Source: Cristatella mucedo
Lineage: Eukaryota; Bryozoa; Phylactolaemata; Cristatellidae
Reading direction: 5' to 3'
DNA length: 17,500 nucleotides
Assembly (NCBI GenBank): GCA_009760855.2
Contig: WPIO01000018.1
Coordinates: 1,450,001 to 1,467,500, forward strand
Part shown: piece after piece, positions 1-8,657 of the stretch
Position numbering within the stretch: position 1 is the first letter of the stretch
Layout: every line of letters begins with the position of its first letter
Notes under the pieces: model-generated
Told to the model about the DNA's origin: nothing
The model's input: the letters and a program-made list of their open reading frames with translations, nothing else
Databases searched by the model: none
Translations under genes and position numbers: made by a program

Positions 1-390
1 GTACACTGCCAGGCTGTTCAGCACACCTAGCCTCGAGTAAGCCCAGCTAGACAGTTTAGGAGAAGCAGAGGCTTCTCAATCCTGCTAGGCTTTTGCGGAC
101 GTCGTGACCTAAATGTCTTCTGCACTGCTTAAATGTTTATACCTGAAAGATCAAGCAAGCGCATTGAGCATCTAGAAGTGGGGACGAGCTGGTGTTGCTT
201 CCCATGATGCCTCACTTGCTTATGAGTGTCCTTCTTCCTTGGTTTCCAGCTGAAACGTGCATCAGCTGATTGCACTGAGCTCAGCAAGCAGCTAATGGCT
301 TCCATATTTCAGAGCAGCCAGAACTCCCCCAGGTTCACTCTTGAATGCACCGCAGAGCTTCCTAATGACCAGGGTGCCAGAACCAAATGT
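1..390. other. Unassigned stretch without a recognised gene
   Basis: I see no open frame with recognisable protein motifs, no tRNA-like boxes and no clear repeat before the minisatellite that begins near 391. The 65-codon minus-strand frame over 309-506 runs into the minisatellite and is best read as chance. Confidence 0.5.
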
Positions 391-597
391 GCCCTGCTGT
401 AAAGCCCTGCTAGTGGCAAGCCCTGCTGTAGAGCCCTGCTAGTGGCATGCCCTGCTGTGGAGCCCTGCTTGTGGCATGCTCTGCTTATGAACCTTGCTAG
501 TGGCATGCCCTGCTTATGAACCCTGCTACTGGCATGCCCTGCTTATGAACCCTGCTAGTGGCATGCCCTGCTTATGAACCCTGCTAGTGGCATGCCC
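391..597. repeat. Minisatellite, about seven 29-bp units
   Basis: The phrase CCTGCTAGTGGCATGCCCTG recurs at a spacing of 29 bases, with the recurring AGTGGCA-type block counted seven times (one variant reads CTTGTGGCA and one ACTGGCA). The 5' units carry CTGTAGAGC or CTGTGGAGC where the 3' units carry CTTATGAAC, so the array has two unit types arranged in order, which suggests that the 3' units were amplified more recently. The array has no spacers distinct from repeats and no associated cas genes, so it is not a CRISPR array. Copy number and boundaries are by eye. Confidence 0.9.
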
Positions 598-1715
598 TTT
601 GGATATTTTGTACCCACTGGGCTAGTCGTTAGGTATCTGCTGCAGCAGCATCACTGAGATTGATAGCAGCCTAGCAGGTGATGCCTGTGTCAATACTGGC
701 TGGCTTTTCGGGAAAAGGCTAAATGGCACATTTATAATGCAAATTGAGTTGCATTTTCTATCCAGCTTCTTAAGATAACTAGGTATTAAATCGGCTTTTA
801 TTATTTCAAAGCTTCTCAATATTATCGCCAGCATGTGTTTTTTCATTCAGTTAGAGCGTCATTAAATCTGCTTCGTGCTGTTCAGCAAAAGTATTTTGAG
901 ACTTATTCATGATTTGTGAGTAAATTCAGCTAGCTACACAGTTGCTTCTGGGTCTTAAGCCAGCCATAAGTTGGATTAGGAAGCCAAACCACGTCGCGGG
1001 ATCCTGTCTTGCAGTGAGAAGTTTCATTTTTTTTCTCAACTGATAGTGGGGGTCAAAGCCACCAATACTGTTCTGCTACTATATAAATAAAACTATCAAA
1101 TCAGCTGTTATTTACTATTACTTCTATCTGTAAGCTACCGCTCGTATTAGCAGACTAATATATCTGAATGAGTTTTACTGGGCTAGCCAAGCCAATTTGA
1201 AAAAAAGTAAAAGGCTGAGGTCATTCGCAGCTGTTGCAGATTTAGTTGCTTTGGTCCCTTGAAGCATTTCCCAGACATGTAATTGTTTGCCTTACAACTA
1301 GGAGAGCATTCAGGGTACCGTGCTGCAGCTTGAAGCAGCCGGCCTGCCTGCGAAGCACCAATAGCCATGCAAGCTAAGTTGATTTGGCTGCTTAGTAGCT
1401 TCTATTTCTAGGCTTGCAAGAAAGACTTTATTTGCCGCCCTGGATCAGCTTTGGTTGCGTCTAATTTATCAAGAAAAGATAACTATCTTCGATTTGCTTA
1501 GTAGCTCTTTAAAATCTTTCAAGGATGGTCTATGAAGTGTTCTGACTGGTTCTTGTAAACTTAGCAAATACATTTCTCATATGCATTTGTTTGTTTGAAG
1601 TGCCTGCAAACAGAAATATATCTCATGCTCAAAGAGAAGTGAAAAATTGCATTTATTTGAGAGATCTATACGGAAGCTCATACTCCCCTTCATAGATGGT
1701 CTTTAAAAGCTTGAT
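598..1715. other. Unassigned AT-rich stretch
   Basis: No recognisable coding sequence, RNA gene or repeat family was found. The short minus-strand frames at 622-846 (74 codons) and 1183-1368 (61 codons) have no domain, no family phrase and no neighbour that would support them. It may be intergenic or intronic; the sequence does not say which. Confidence 0.45.
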
Positions 1716-2345
1716 GATTATTAGTAATCACAATAACACATATATAGCCCATTTATTGAACTTAATCTCTTACTATGCACTCTACATTCGCTGGAATGAA
1801 GCATGATTGAATGGTTAATGGCTTGCCTTGCTATGCAGTTTCCTGTCAGGATCTGGATTGGATTCCTGCAAAGCCAGAAATGGCTTTAGTTTCTGGCTTT
1901 ACAAAGGCAGACCCGTTGATTGTTTGCTATGCACTCACGCCAGATTATGCTGGTAGCATACTCAAAGTCAAGCATAACATGGTTAGAGGCAACATGCATA
2001 GGCTTAGCATGCAAATGTGGTTAGTGGTAGCATGCACAGTGTCAGCAACCATAAGCATACAAAGGATGAATCACATGGACCCACTAAATCCTGTGATAGA
2101 TAAATCAAATTTTAGCTTTTTTTAATGTTGTTAAGTCAAGAAATACCGTGAGGCCAGCTGGAAGTGAGTTCCAGGCATTGGGAGCATTATTTTGGCAAAC
2201 AACACATGCGAATTTCTCATAAATGTATCAACTTTCATGGTGCAGGCAAGAAGAGCAACTATTTTGAATTGGGAGAGAGAGAGATGAGTGCCTATATGTG
2301 ATTGATCAATGTTTTTCTGTAACAGCTCTTTCGTTTCGGGTAATA
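1716..2345 (-). mobile_element. 3' fragment of a CR1/L2-like LINE (family B, copy 2)
   Basis: Read on the minus strand, about 2240 to 2110 encodes a broken form of the phrase found at the C-terminus of CR1/L2 ORF2 proteins: residues NAPNAWNSLPAGL, then a short helix-like LTTLKKAKI and a stop. Downstream (toward 1716) comes a 3' untranslated region and a tail containing AGAGATTAAGTTC and GGGCTATATA, the same 3' signature as at 6153, 8305, 9716, 12561 and 17305. The stretch 1950-2120 also aligns by eye with 12650-12830, sharing GTTAGTGGTAG and ACAAAGGATGAATCACA. About 130 bp at roughly 1800-1950 has no counterpart in the 12.6-kb copy. The element is 5'-truncated, frame-shifted and inactive. The family label is mine. 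Confidence 0.72.
1870..1900. other. Perfect 11-bp inverted repeat
   Basis: AAAGCCAGAAA at 1870-1880 is the exact reverse complement of TTTCTGGCTTT at 1890-1900, with a 9-base loop. An alternative fold uses AAAGCCA and TGGCTTT (1870-1887) around a GAAA tetraloop. It lies in the roughly 130-bp segment present in this LINE copy but missing from the 12.6-kb copy. Its function is unknown and it may be a chance hairpin or part of a small insertion. Confidence 0.6.
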
Positions 2346-2437
2346 AGAAAGAAATGCTAGCTGATTTAACAGCCACTTTTTGTATAGCGACAGAAGAGCC
2401 TTTACGGCTATCACCACAGCTTGGGCACACAGAGGAG
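2346..2437 (-). mobile_element. Truncated tRNA-derived SINE copy (S4)
   Basis: On the minus strand this carries the 3' body of the same SINE as at 2905-3097: bases 2352-2417 match 2924-2989 perfectly over 66 bp. The tRNA-like head with box A and box B is missing. The homology breaks off just past TATCACCACAGCTTG, where unrelated sequence (GGCACACAGAGG) begins. The junction piece is then duplicated in tandem with a 32-bp period. The copy directly abuts the family B LINE fragment that lies downstream of it on the minus strand. Confidence 0.78.
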
Positions 2438-2467
2438 GGCTATCACCACAGCTTGGGCACACAGAGG
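2406..2467. repeat. 32-bp tandem duplication at a SINE break point
   Basis: GGCTATCACCACAGCTTGGG followed by CACACAGAGG occurs at 2406-2435 and again at 2438-2467 (period 32). Each unit spans the junction between SINE sequence and the foreign CACACAGAGG sequence, so the duplication happened after the junction formed. The duplication causes the overlapping short frames seen on both strands here. Confidence 0.92.
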
Positions 2468-2904
2468 CACACACTCCTTATCGCTATAGTGTTCAGTGCG
2501 GTTCTGCCATGATTCTCTTTTGCATTCGGGCTTCACCCTTTTCGTCTAATCATTTCCTCAGTGGCCAATGTATCGTTTTGCAATGCCCCATAAGTCACTT
2601 ACACATTGCTGTGCATCAACATCCGTGTGACCAAAGTAGTTATTTAAAGGTAGGAGGTAAGCTCATGGAGATTTAATGCTACTGAATTGCCTGAACTAAT
2701 AGGTTATGTTTTATATCTTAGAAACTATTTGAAAGGTGCTTAGAGAAAACAGGCTCAAGGAGGTTTAGTTAGCGGTCTGCTTAGTAACAACACTGCAAGT
2801 CTGTCCTGCTAGTTTCGATAGAGCAGCCCGAGTTGTTTAAGTTCTTCCTGCCTCATCACTTTCAGTTACTTGACCACCGGGTTCATGTGGTCTGCCTAGT
2901 ACCT
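2468..2904. other. Unassigned stretch between two SINE copies
   Basis: A 98-codon plus-strand frame covers 2380-2676, but its start lies inside the SINE duplication and its residues show no family phrase, so I do not call a gene. The remainder holds no recognisable feature. Confidence 0.45.
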
Positions 2905-3097
2905 CATTAAATAAATAAATAATAAATGCTAGCTGATTTAACAGCCACTTTTTGTATAGCGACAGAAGAGCCTTTACGGCTATCACCACCGCTTGCAGTG
3001 GCGATAAAGGATCGCGCACCGCAGGATTCGAACTCATGACCTCGGGGCCGAGGTCGTGAAAAGCAACCGCCTTACCTAGTGAGCCATTACAGCTCCC
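2905..3097 (-). mobile_element. tRNA-derived SINE, nearly complete (S3)
   Basis: On the minus strand the element opens with a tRNA-like head. Box A is TGGCTCACTAGGTAAGG (3070-3086) and box B is AGTTCGAATCC (3024-3034); these are the internal RNA polymerase III promoter elements of tRNA genes. Between them is a near-palindrome, CGACCTCGG...CCGAGGTC. The body then reads CCACTGCAAGCGGTGGTGAT and CTGTTAAATCAGCTAGCATT, and the element ends in an AT-rich (ATTT)n-like tail at about 2905-2926. The same head and body occur at 8478 and 9145 on the plus strand. I found no clear target-site duplication. The usual path for such elements is transcription by Pol III and reverse transcription by a LINE enzyme. 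Confidence 0.88.
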
Positions 3098-3154
3098 CAA
3101 TATTCAGCTGCATGTGGAATTTGGCTTTCAGGGCCCTGCCTGTTTATTTCTGGA

Positions 3155-3172
3155 CTGACCCCTGTCGGTCAG
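3155..3172. other. Short inverted repeat
   Basis: CTGACC (3155-3160) pairs with GGTCAG (3167-3172) across a six-base loop CCTGTC. It is short enough to be chance and no T-run or gene end is nearby to make it a terminator. Confidence 0.3.
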
Positions 3173-3189
3173 ACCCCTGATCAATACCT

Positions 3190-3365
3190 AGGAGCAGCAG
3201 CAGCAGCAGTAGCAGCAGGGGTGGTGGCAGCAGAAGCTGCAGCCTTAGCAGCAGAAGCTGCAGCCTTAGCAGCAGAAGCTGCAGCCTTAGCAGCAGTCGT
3301 GGCTGCAGCAGATGCAGCAGCAGCAGAGGCAGCAGAAGCAGCTGCCAGAGCAATAGCAGCAGCTG
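3190..3365. repeat. Degenerate GCA/GCT trinucleotide repeat with a 21-bp higher-order unit
   Basis: The tract is built from GCAGCA runs interrupted by single changes. Inside it, a 21-base unit beginning GCAGCAGAAGCTGCAGCCTT is repeated three times at 3227-3247, 3248-3268 and 3269-3289. On the minus strand one frame (3181-3465) reads as an alanine-rich run and another reads as a leucine-rich run; both follow automatically from repeating GCT or CTG, and I see no evidence that either is translated. A similar tract sits at 16366-16615. Confidence 0.85.
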
Positions 3366-4550
3366 AGTGGTAGTTGAATACATCATTGACTCCTAGCAGC
3401 AGGCTATATGCCACTCCCACCCCACAGTGGCTAATCAGCAAAGGGGGAGTAGGCCTACTACCCACTATGCCCTCGGATTGGCCTCACGACGACCTGCCCA
3501 CTAGGCTGCAACAGGCCAGATGAGATATCTATAGGCTGGTGGCAGATGAAGCAGTGCCAGGGATCGTCCTTTGTCGGCAGCCACAGGATTTCTCTTCTCC
3601 TGCATACCAGCTGTGCAGCTCACCATTGAGCTTCCCGTGAGCCAGGCTGTCCACAGCCAAGCCAAGGGAGGACAGCCAGGTAGGACACTTGAAGGCATGG
3701 TAAGTGCAGCTCTGGAGCCAGCCACTTGCCGGCTGCTTTTAGCAGTTGCCCAAGAAGCCAAGCTAAGCCGTTCGAGGATCCCCATTTGCTCGACAGCTGC
3801 CATCAGCTACAGCCACTTTCCACAGTCACGAGATTCACTTTTAGAAGGGAAAGTCGTAGATTCACTGACTTTCCATGACAAGTAATGGGTGTGCCTTAAT
3901 CAGTAATGAACATTATAATGCTAGCTGTAAATAGAAGCTGCAGTCTCATCTTTATATGCAGCTTAGTTCACCTTAGAGCCCCCTGGTTTCAATCTACTGA
4001 CATCCGGACTCACCAGCTGCTGAGGAGATGCTGCTGTTTATACTGTTAGCAAAGATTGTAACCTCATAGTTGTGCATGTTACGACAAAAGCCATTGGGCT
4101 GCTTGACCATATTTCAGCTGCCTGCTATGTAGTGTGATCTTTTGTGTGGGCAATAGCTTGATGTATAGTTGCCACTAGCATTGGCCGTACACCAACACAC
4201 AATTAGCCTTCGAATATGTATTGCATGCACGCTTTTGTTGAGCTGAGTGCTTGCATCAGAGTAGTTATAGCTGCCTAGACCCTTGTGGCGATAGAAGCGC
4301 AATTTTTCTCGGAGCAAGCAGTATGATACACTCTACCCCAGTGTCGGCTGTGGAGCATGTAGAAGCCGGGATGTCGCCAGTTGAAAACTTATTACTCTGA
4401 ATCTGTTTTGAACTTATGTTGGTCCATCTGTCAGTCAACTAATCTGTCCTTAAACTGTCCATCCAAAGGCTATTAGCCTGTCTCCCTTGCATCTCTTTTG
4501 ACCTGGCTATCATTAGCCTCTACCTTTGGCTCCAACCCTTTTTTGCTTAT
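3366..4550. other. Unassigned stretch
   Basis: About 100-codon frames overlap each other on opposite strands at 3501-3803 (minus) and 3571-3885 (plus), and a 67-codon frame lies at 4114-4317 (minus). None carries a recognisable domain, transmembrane segment or family phrase, and frame lengths of this size are expected by chance in a window this long. I see no RNA gene or mobile element here. Confidence 0.45.
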
Positions 4551-4972
4551 CTCTCTCCCCCTCTCTCCTCTCTCTCTCCCCCTCTCTCCCCTCTCTCCCC
4601 TTCTCTCTCTCTTCCTCTCTTCCCCTCTCTCCCCCTCTCTCCCCTCTCTCCCTCTCTCCCCCCTCCCCCTCTCTCCCTCTCCCTCCCCCCCTCTCTCCCC
4701 CCTCTCTCCCTCTCTCTCCCCCTCTCTCCCCCTCTCTCCCCCTCTCTCTCTCTTCCTCTCTCCCCCTCTCTCCCCCTCTCTCCCCCTCTCTCCCCCTCTC
4801 TCCCCCTCTCTCCCCTCTCCCCCTCCCTCCCCCTCTCTCCCCTCTCTCCCCCTCTCTCCACCTCTCTCCCCTTCTCTCCCCCCCTCTCTTCCCCTCTCTC
4901 CCCCTCTCTCCACCTCTCTCCCCTTCTCTCCCCCTCTCTCCCCTCTCTGCCCTCTCTCTCCTCTCTCCCCCA
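4551..4972 (+). repeat. Polypyrimidine tract built from CCCCCTCTCT-like units
   Basis: Roughly 420 bases are almost purely C and T on the plus strand, with only isolated purines (for example A near 4860 and 4910, G near 4949). Units of about 9-10 bases, CCCCCTCTCT with variants, are repeated imperfectly. Long homopurine-homopyrimidine mirror tracts can adopt triplex (H-DNA) structure; that is known of such sequences in general and not shown here. The long frames on both strands (Ser/Pro/Leu-rich on plus, Arg/Glu/Gly-rich on minus) are direct products of the repeat. Confidence 0.95.
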
Positions 4973-5005
4973 CTCTTTCACTCATCCCCTCACTCTGGCT
5001 TCGTC

Positions 5006-5010
<5 letters not shown>

Positions 5011-5052
<42 letters not shown>
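5011..5052 (+). repeat. (CT)21 microsatellite
   Basis: An uninterrupted TC/CT dinucleotide run of 42 bases follows the longer polypyrimidine tract after a short interruption (CACTCTGGCTTCGTC). It is likely to be length-polymorphic and hard to sequence exactly. Confidence 0.95.
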
Positions 5053-5057
<5 letters not shown>

Positions 5058-5149
5058 TCCCTCTCGCTGTCTCCCTCTCTATATCTCTCTCCCCCTTTCC
5101 CCTGTCTCGTTTTGAAGTTGTATTACTTTCTCTCTCCGTCTCCTCTCCC

Positions 5150-6152
5150 TCTCGGGTGGAATTGTTATCTTCGAATAGGGTCTTATCTCTTCTTGTGGCA
5201 TTGTGCACGGCAGATGCTGTTTTTCTTTTGCTTCGGCCAATCAGCTGCCCTAGAAGTGGCCAGCTCAAGTGGCCAGCCTCAAGGTAAAGGAGCCCTGCCC
5301 AAACCTGTGATCTCGACATGCATAAATATTTGCCAGTATTCAGCTGAGCATGATCGGTCGGGCAGCCATACCGGGCCCGGATGCCACCTTGCCGGTCCCC
5401 TGTCTCTCCGGTTGCCTGCAAGGCGGCTTCTCAATGCTCGGGGTCTTTTCTTCTGCTGAAGCAGTACTGCACCACCAGACTTACGTGCTGGGGGGGGCCT
5501 ATTAGCTGGACTGTGGGCCTGCTATATCGTTGGTAGACTGTGGGCCGACTCCATCAGTTGAATGATAGCCACTCCAATCAGACCATATAATGTGCACCTG
5601 AGCACTTCTCAGTGCTATACTAACAGCATAAAGAGCTAAGCAGAGGGGGAGCTCAGTCCTTTCAGCTTTGGCCCCGAGTCGGATTCTGGACATAAACCAC
5701 CTGCTGGTTGTGGTTCTTGTTAGGACTTCTTTTGCAAAGCTCCTACCGAATTCCTGAGCTGCTGCAGCCCTGAGGGCAGCTTGCTTCTCTTGTTGTCGAG
5801 AGTCTAGGAACCAGTGCAGGCATGGCATTTAGAGATCCAATGCGACTGAAAGGAACTCACAGTTTGTGGTAATGAGGCAGGCACATCATGCTCCAGCCAC
5901 AAAAGAGTATATCGGCTTCAGTTAGGCAAGCAGGGAGGTGAGGCCTGGCACACCGATGCCAGGCTGTCGAATTAGGAGGCAGGAGGTTGCATTGCCAGAA
6001 ATAAGCCTGAAGCCGTGCAAGTGCTAGATCTTTCTTCTCTCCCCCACCCCACCTCCCCTGGGCCATCGAGTGAATGGTGCAGCAGCTCAGGGTCAGCTGC
6101 CTGGCCCTCACACCTGGTATTGTCAAGCTGCTACATCGACAGCTCCTATTCT
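5150..6152. other. Unassigned stretch
   Basis: No recognised gene. Minus-strand frames at 5502-5828 (108 codons) and 5857-6126 (89 codons) have no family phrase. The eleven bases GACTGTGGGCC occur twice between about 5511 and 5545, and a G8 run lies at 5490-5497. Nothing else stands out. Confidence 0.45.
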
Positions 6153-6252
6153 TGCATCTTTGGACTTTACAGCAAATGTAAAGCGCCTAAAGAGAGATTA
6201 AGTTCTCTGAGGGCGCTTTATCAAGTGAATTATTATTATCATTATTATTATT
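6153..6252 (+). mobile_element. CR1/L2-type retroelement 3' tail with stem-loop and ATT repeat
   Basis: This is the clearest copy of a 3' end seen six times in the window. AAAGCGCC (6180-6187) and GGCGCTTT (6212-6219) form a perfect 8-bp stem, inside which AGAGA (6191-6195) can pair with TCTCT (6204-6208); an (ATT)n run follows at about 6228-6252. CR1/L2 LINEs commonly end in a conserved hairpin followed by a short microsatellite, used by the RT to recognise its template. Sequence upstream of 6153 does not obviously match either LINE family, so this may be the last part of a severely 5'-truncated copy or of a SINE sharing the tail. Confidence 0.75.
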
Positions 6253-8304
6253 TGGAACAGCTCTTAATTTTTGCTACGCCAAATTGCATTTGGGGATTCT
6301 GCTGAGCTCATTAGATGGATGCATAGCTACTGAGAGAAGCTAATGCCCATGCCTTATACCGTGACTGTACTAAGGAAGATGGGGTGCACACTGGCAGGAC
6401 TTACAAGGCCCTTCCTCTCACGAGCTGCAACATCTGGCTGGAGTCTGACGCCAGCCAGCAGCTTTCATCGTCAGGGCTTAAGCAAGTCAGCCGTTTAGAT
6501 TATTGTATTTGTTGCCAAATGACCGAAGCTGACAAGCCCTTGAAGTTGTCCGGCACTGTGGATCCAGGGGTCCAGCATCTATTAGACCATAGAAGGACTT
6601 AGCTTGGCAGCACTGACGAACTGCCAGATCCGCACCCAGATGCAGCAATGCAAGAAAATCACACAGCACAGCCTGCCTGTTTCCGGCTTTGTTGGATTTC
6701 TACTGTAGCCACCTTGCTGCAGCCTGCAAGCACTACCACTAATAGCAAAGTCGGAACTGCTGTTTTCAGGTCTCTGTCGCCAAGCTGTCCTCACATTTCA
6801 GAAGAAGTTGCCAGAATTTTGCCAGCTGGAAGCCTTCGTGCAATGCCCAACCGGTACTTGTCAGTCGTATAGGTTCCAAACTCACGCAGGTTAACCTGTA
6901 CGGGTGTTCATCGATGCCAGAAAAACCTTGGCTTTTGCTCGATCTAGAACAACAGTCGCTAGAGTTTTCAGCTAGATGGAACTAGTATTGAGGCAGCACC
7001 TTCACCAATTAGGCTCGATTTCATTTTGACAGCCAGTTACTCCATTGTCTTGAGTCATCTAGCTGTGCTTGTAGCAGCCCTTTGGTCGTCTAGCTGTGAT
7101 ACTCATCCTTTCGAGTCTGCACTTGCAGGCCGTATATTAAAAAGAGCTTGATAGAACTCGCTAATAACTGACACTGTGCCGTCCCTTGGCTTGCCAACAT
7201 ATGAAAATAAGCTACCAACTAACATCTTCCTCCCAGCACTTGCTCTTCAGTGTGAACTGTCTGATATTTGCTTATACATACTGACAATTTTTGCACAACT
7301 ACTGGGCAGCATATAAGTGAGCACACGTGTCTCCTTCCTCTAGAGGGTATTTGAAGGGGTTAGTACCAGTATTGGCTCTCTAATTGTGCTACACATATAT
7401 CATAATTTTAATTGTATACCATGATCCAATGGCTTGTGCTGAGAACTGCTACAGATCGCTGAGGGCATTAGACTGCACGAGAAGCGACCAAAAAGCAGAA
7501 AGGTATGCGGTCAAGTCATAACCACCCTGGAATGACTGAGGAGACAATACTAACTCTAGCCTTTGCTGCGTGTGGCCTTGATCACAAAGGCCAGCAACAT
7601 GTGAATCGCTTGCCTGGTGGCCTCTACCTTACAGTTCTGAATAAGTTTGGCCGACTTTCCGGGAGATCTATTCCTACACAATGTTCTTCAGCTTTCCTTT
7701 GGGGGCAAATCGCGTTTGTGCTCGTGGTCTTTCTTTCTTAGCTCGACGATATCTTCGTTAAACCAATCACATATCTCTGTGCACATGCTCATCTAAATCA
7801 ACCAAAAGACCCTGGTCTTTTTCCTACAGGCGCAAACAGAGCCTGCTGTTTGCCAACTGCAAGTAACCAAGGTGCGGTCCAGTCATTTGCCAACTCCCAT
7901 CAGACCCTTCTAGATTTGAATGTCTGCTCTAGCTCCTCGGCTAAGCATTGACGTATCCAAGCAATTGATGCAAACGTTCTTGATCACCTTTGAGAGAACT
8001 CAAGTGAGCACCGTGGAGCTACTTACTATTACTATTACTGTTTCTCCGGAACCATGAGTACAGCAGACAACTTAGCTGGACTGTACCGTAAATGATACAG
8101 GTTGCTGCTGAAGATGCCGATGCCTATGTTTGAGAAATTCGCACTCACCAGCTCTTCTATAGATTTCACCTCCGAAGAAATAGAAATTCAGAGCTCGGAT
8201 TATTTCTCTCCTGATATATACATTGGCTGCTCGTCTAGAACAGTCCGAAAAGCTACCATCTTAAGGACCTCAACAACAAATTAATTTTATGCTTCAAGTA
8301 AGTA
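6253..8304. other. Unassigned two-kilobase stretch
   Basis: No domain-bearing frame, tRNA-like element or LINE phrase was found. Short frames at 6384-6602 (+), 6648-6872 (+), 7505-7741 (+, 78 codons) and 8102-8284 (+, 60 codons) show nothing recognisable. A small ACT/ATT run lies at 8022-8039. This is the longest part of the window without an identified element, and could hold intron or intergenic sequence. Confidence 0.4.
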
Positions 8305-8467
8305 AACCAGGATAATAGTAAAAATACATTTGCTTAATGCCCTCAGAGAAATAAGTCTCTTTCTAGGAACTTAACTTGAGCTGCGTAGAGGAAAGCATGT
8401 CAATTTGATCAGTGATAACATACATTCTCAGCAGGCATAAGCACAGCAAAGACAGTTCACATCAATC
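8305..8467 (-). mobile_element. CR1/L2-like LINE, distal 3' end (family B-like, copy 3)
   Basis: On the minus strand this contains CCTAGAAAGAGACTTATTTC then TCTGAGGGCATTAAGCAAAT, aligning with the 3' tail at 6180-6225 (CCTAAAGAGAGATTAAGTTC then TCTGAGGGCGCTTTATCAAG). It continues the element at 8658-8905 across the SINE insertion: the two halves meet at the duplicated target sequence TATTGCATGA. The hairpin stem is weaker than at 6180, in line with decay. Confidence 0.75.
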
Positions 8468-8477
8468 TATTGCATGA
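8468..8477 (+). repeat. Target-site duplication, left copy
   Basis: TATTGCATGA here is repeated exactly at 8648-8657, on either side of the SINE. Ten identical bases immediately flanking a SINE are what insertion by target-primed reverse transcription leaves. The last two bases (GA) could also belong to the SINE start. Confidence 0.88.
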
Positions 8478-8647
8478 GCCGTGATGGCACACTAGGTAAG
8501 GTGGTTGCTTTCATGACCTCGATCCGAGGTCACGGGTTCGATTCCTGTGGTGGGCGATCCTTAATTGCCACTGCAAGCAGTGGTGATAGCCGTCAATGCT
8601 CTTCTGTCTCAATACAAAAAGAGGTTGGTTAAGCACCTAGGATTTTT
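8478..8647 (+). mobile_element. tRNA-derived SINE with target-site duplication (S1)
   Basis: The head starts GAGCCGTGATGGC (GA shared with the duplication). Box A is around TGGCACACTAGG (8485-8496) and box B is GGTTCGATTCC (8535-8545), which matches the tRNA T-loop consensus. Between them GACCTCGATCCGAGGTCAC is palindromic. The body (GTGGGCGATCC, then CACTGCAAGCAGTGGTGATA, then CTTCTGTC...TACAAAAAGAGG) matches the SINEs at 2905-3097 and 9145. The element ends in a short T-rich run just before the right target-site copy. It interrupts a minus-strand LINE 3' end, so it is younger than that LINE copy. Total length is about 170 bp. Confidence 0.9.
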
Positions 8648-8657
8648 TATTGCATGA
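8648..8657 (+). repeat. Target-site duplication, right copy
   Basis: Exact second copy of TATTGCATGA, directly after the SINE tail. Confidence 0.88.

Noticed and set aside
391-597. CRISPR-like array
   Set aside because: The 29-bp period reflects contiguous units without unique spacers, and the window is eukaryotic in character.
2905-3097. Possible functional tRNA gene
   Set aside because: Box A and B are present but the head is followed by a shared SINE body and AT-rich tail, the palindrome between the boxes does not fit a normal anticodon arm, and three other copies exist.
3181-3465. Alanine-rich 94-codon minus-strand protein, superficially like an antifreeze or silk-like protein
   Set aside because: The composition follows from a GCT/GCA triplet repeat; there is no signal peptide, no conserved flank and the overlapping frame gives an equally long poly-leucine run.
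3501-3885. Overlapping frames of about 100 codons on opposite strands
   Set aside because: No family phrase in either; mutual overlap on opposite strands argues that at most one could be real and nothing favours either.
4473-5287. Long frames on both strands (144-253 codons), Ser/Pro/Leu-rich on plus and Arg/Glu/Gly-rich on minus
   Set aside because: All are produced by the polypyrimidine repeat; several frames are open at once on both strands, which is what a low-complexity tract without stop triplets gives.
7505-7741. 78-codon plus-strand frame with a hydrophobic C-terminal end
   Set aside because: No recognisable domain or supporting context; this length is expected by chance.
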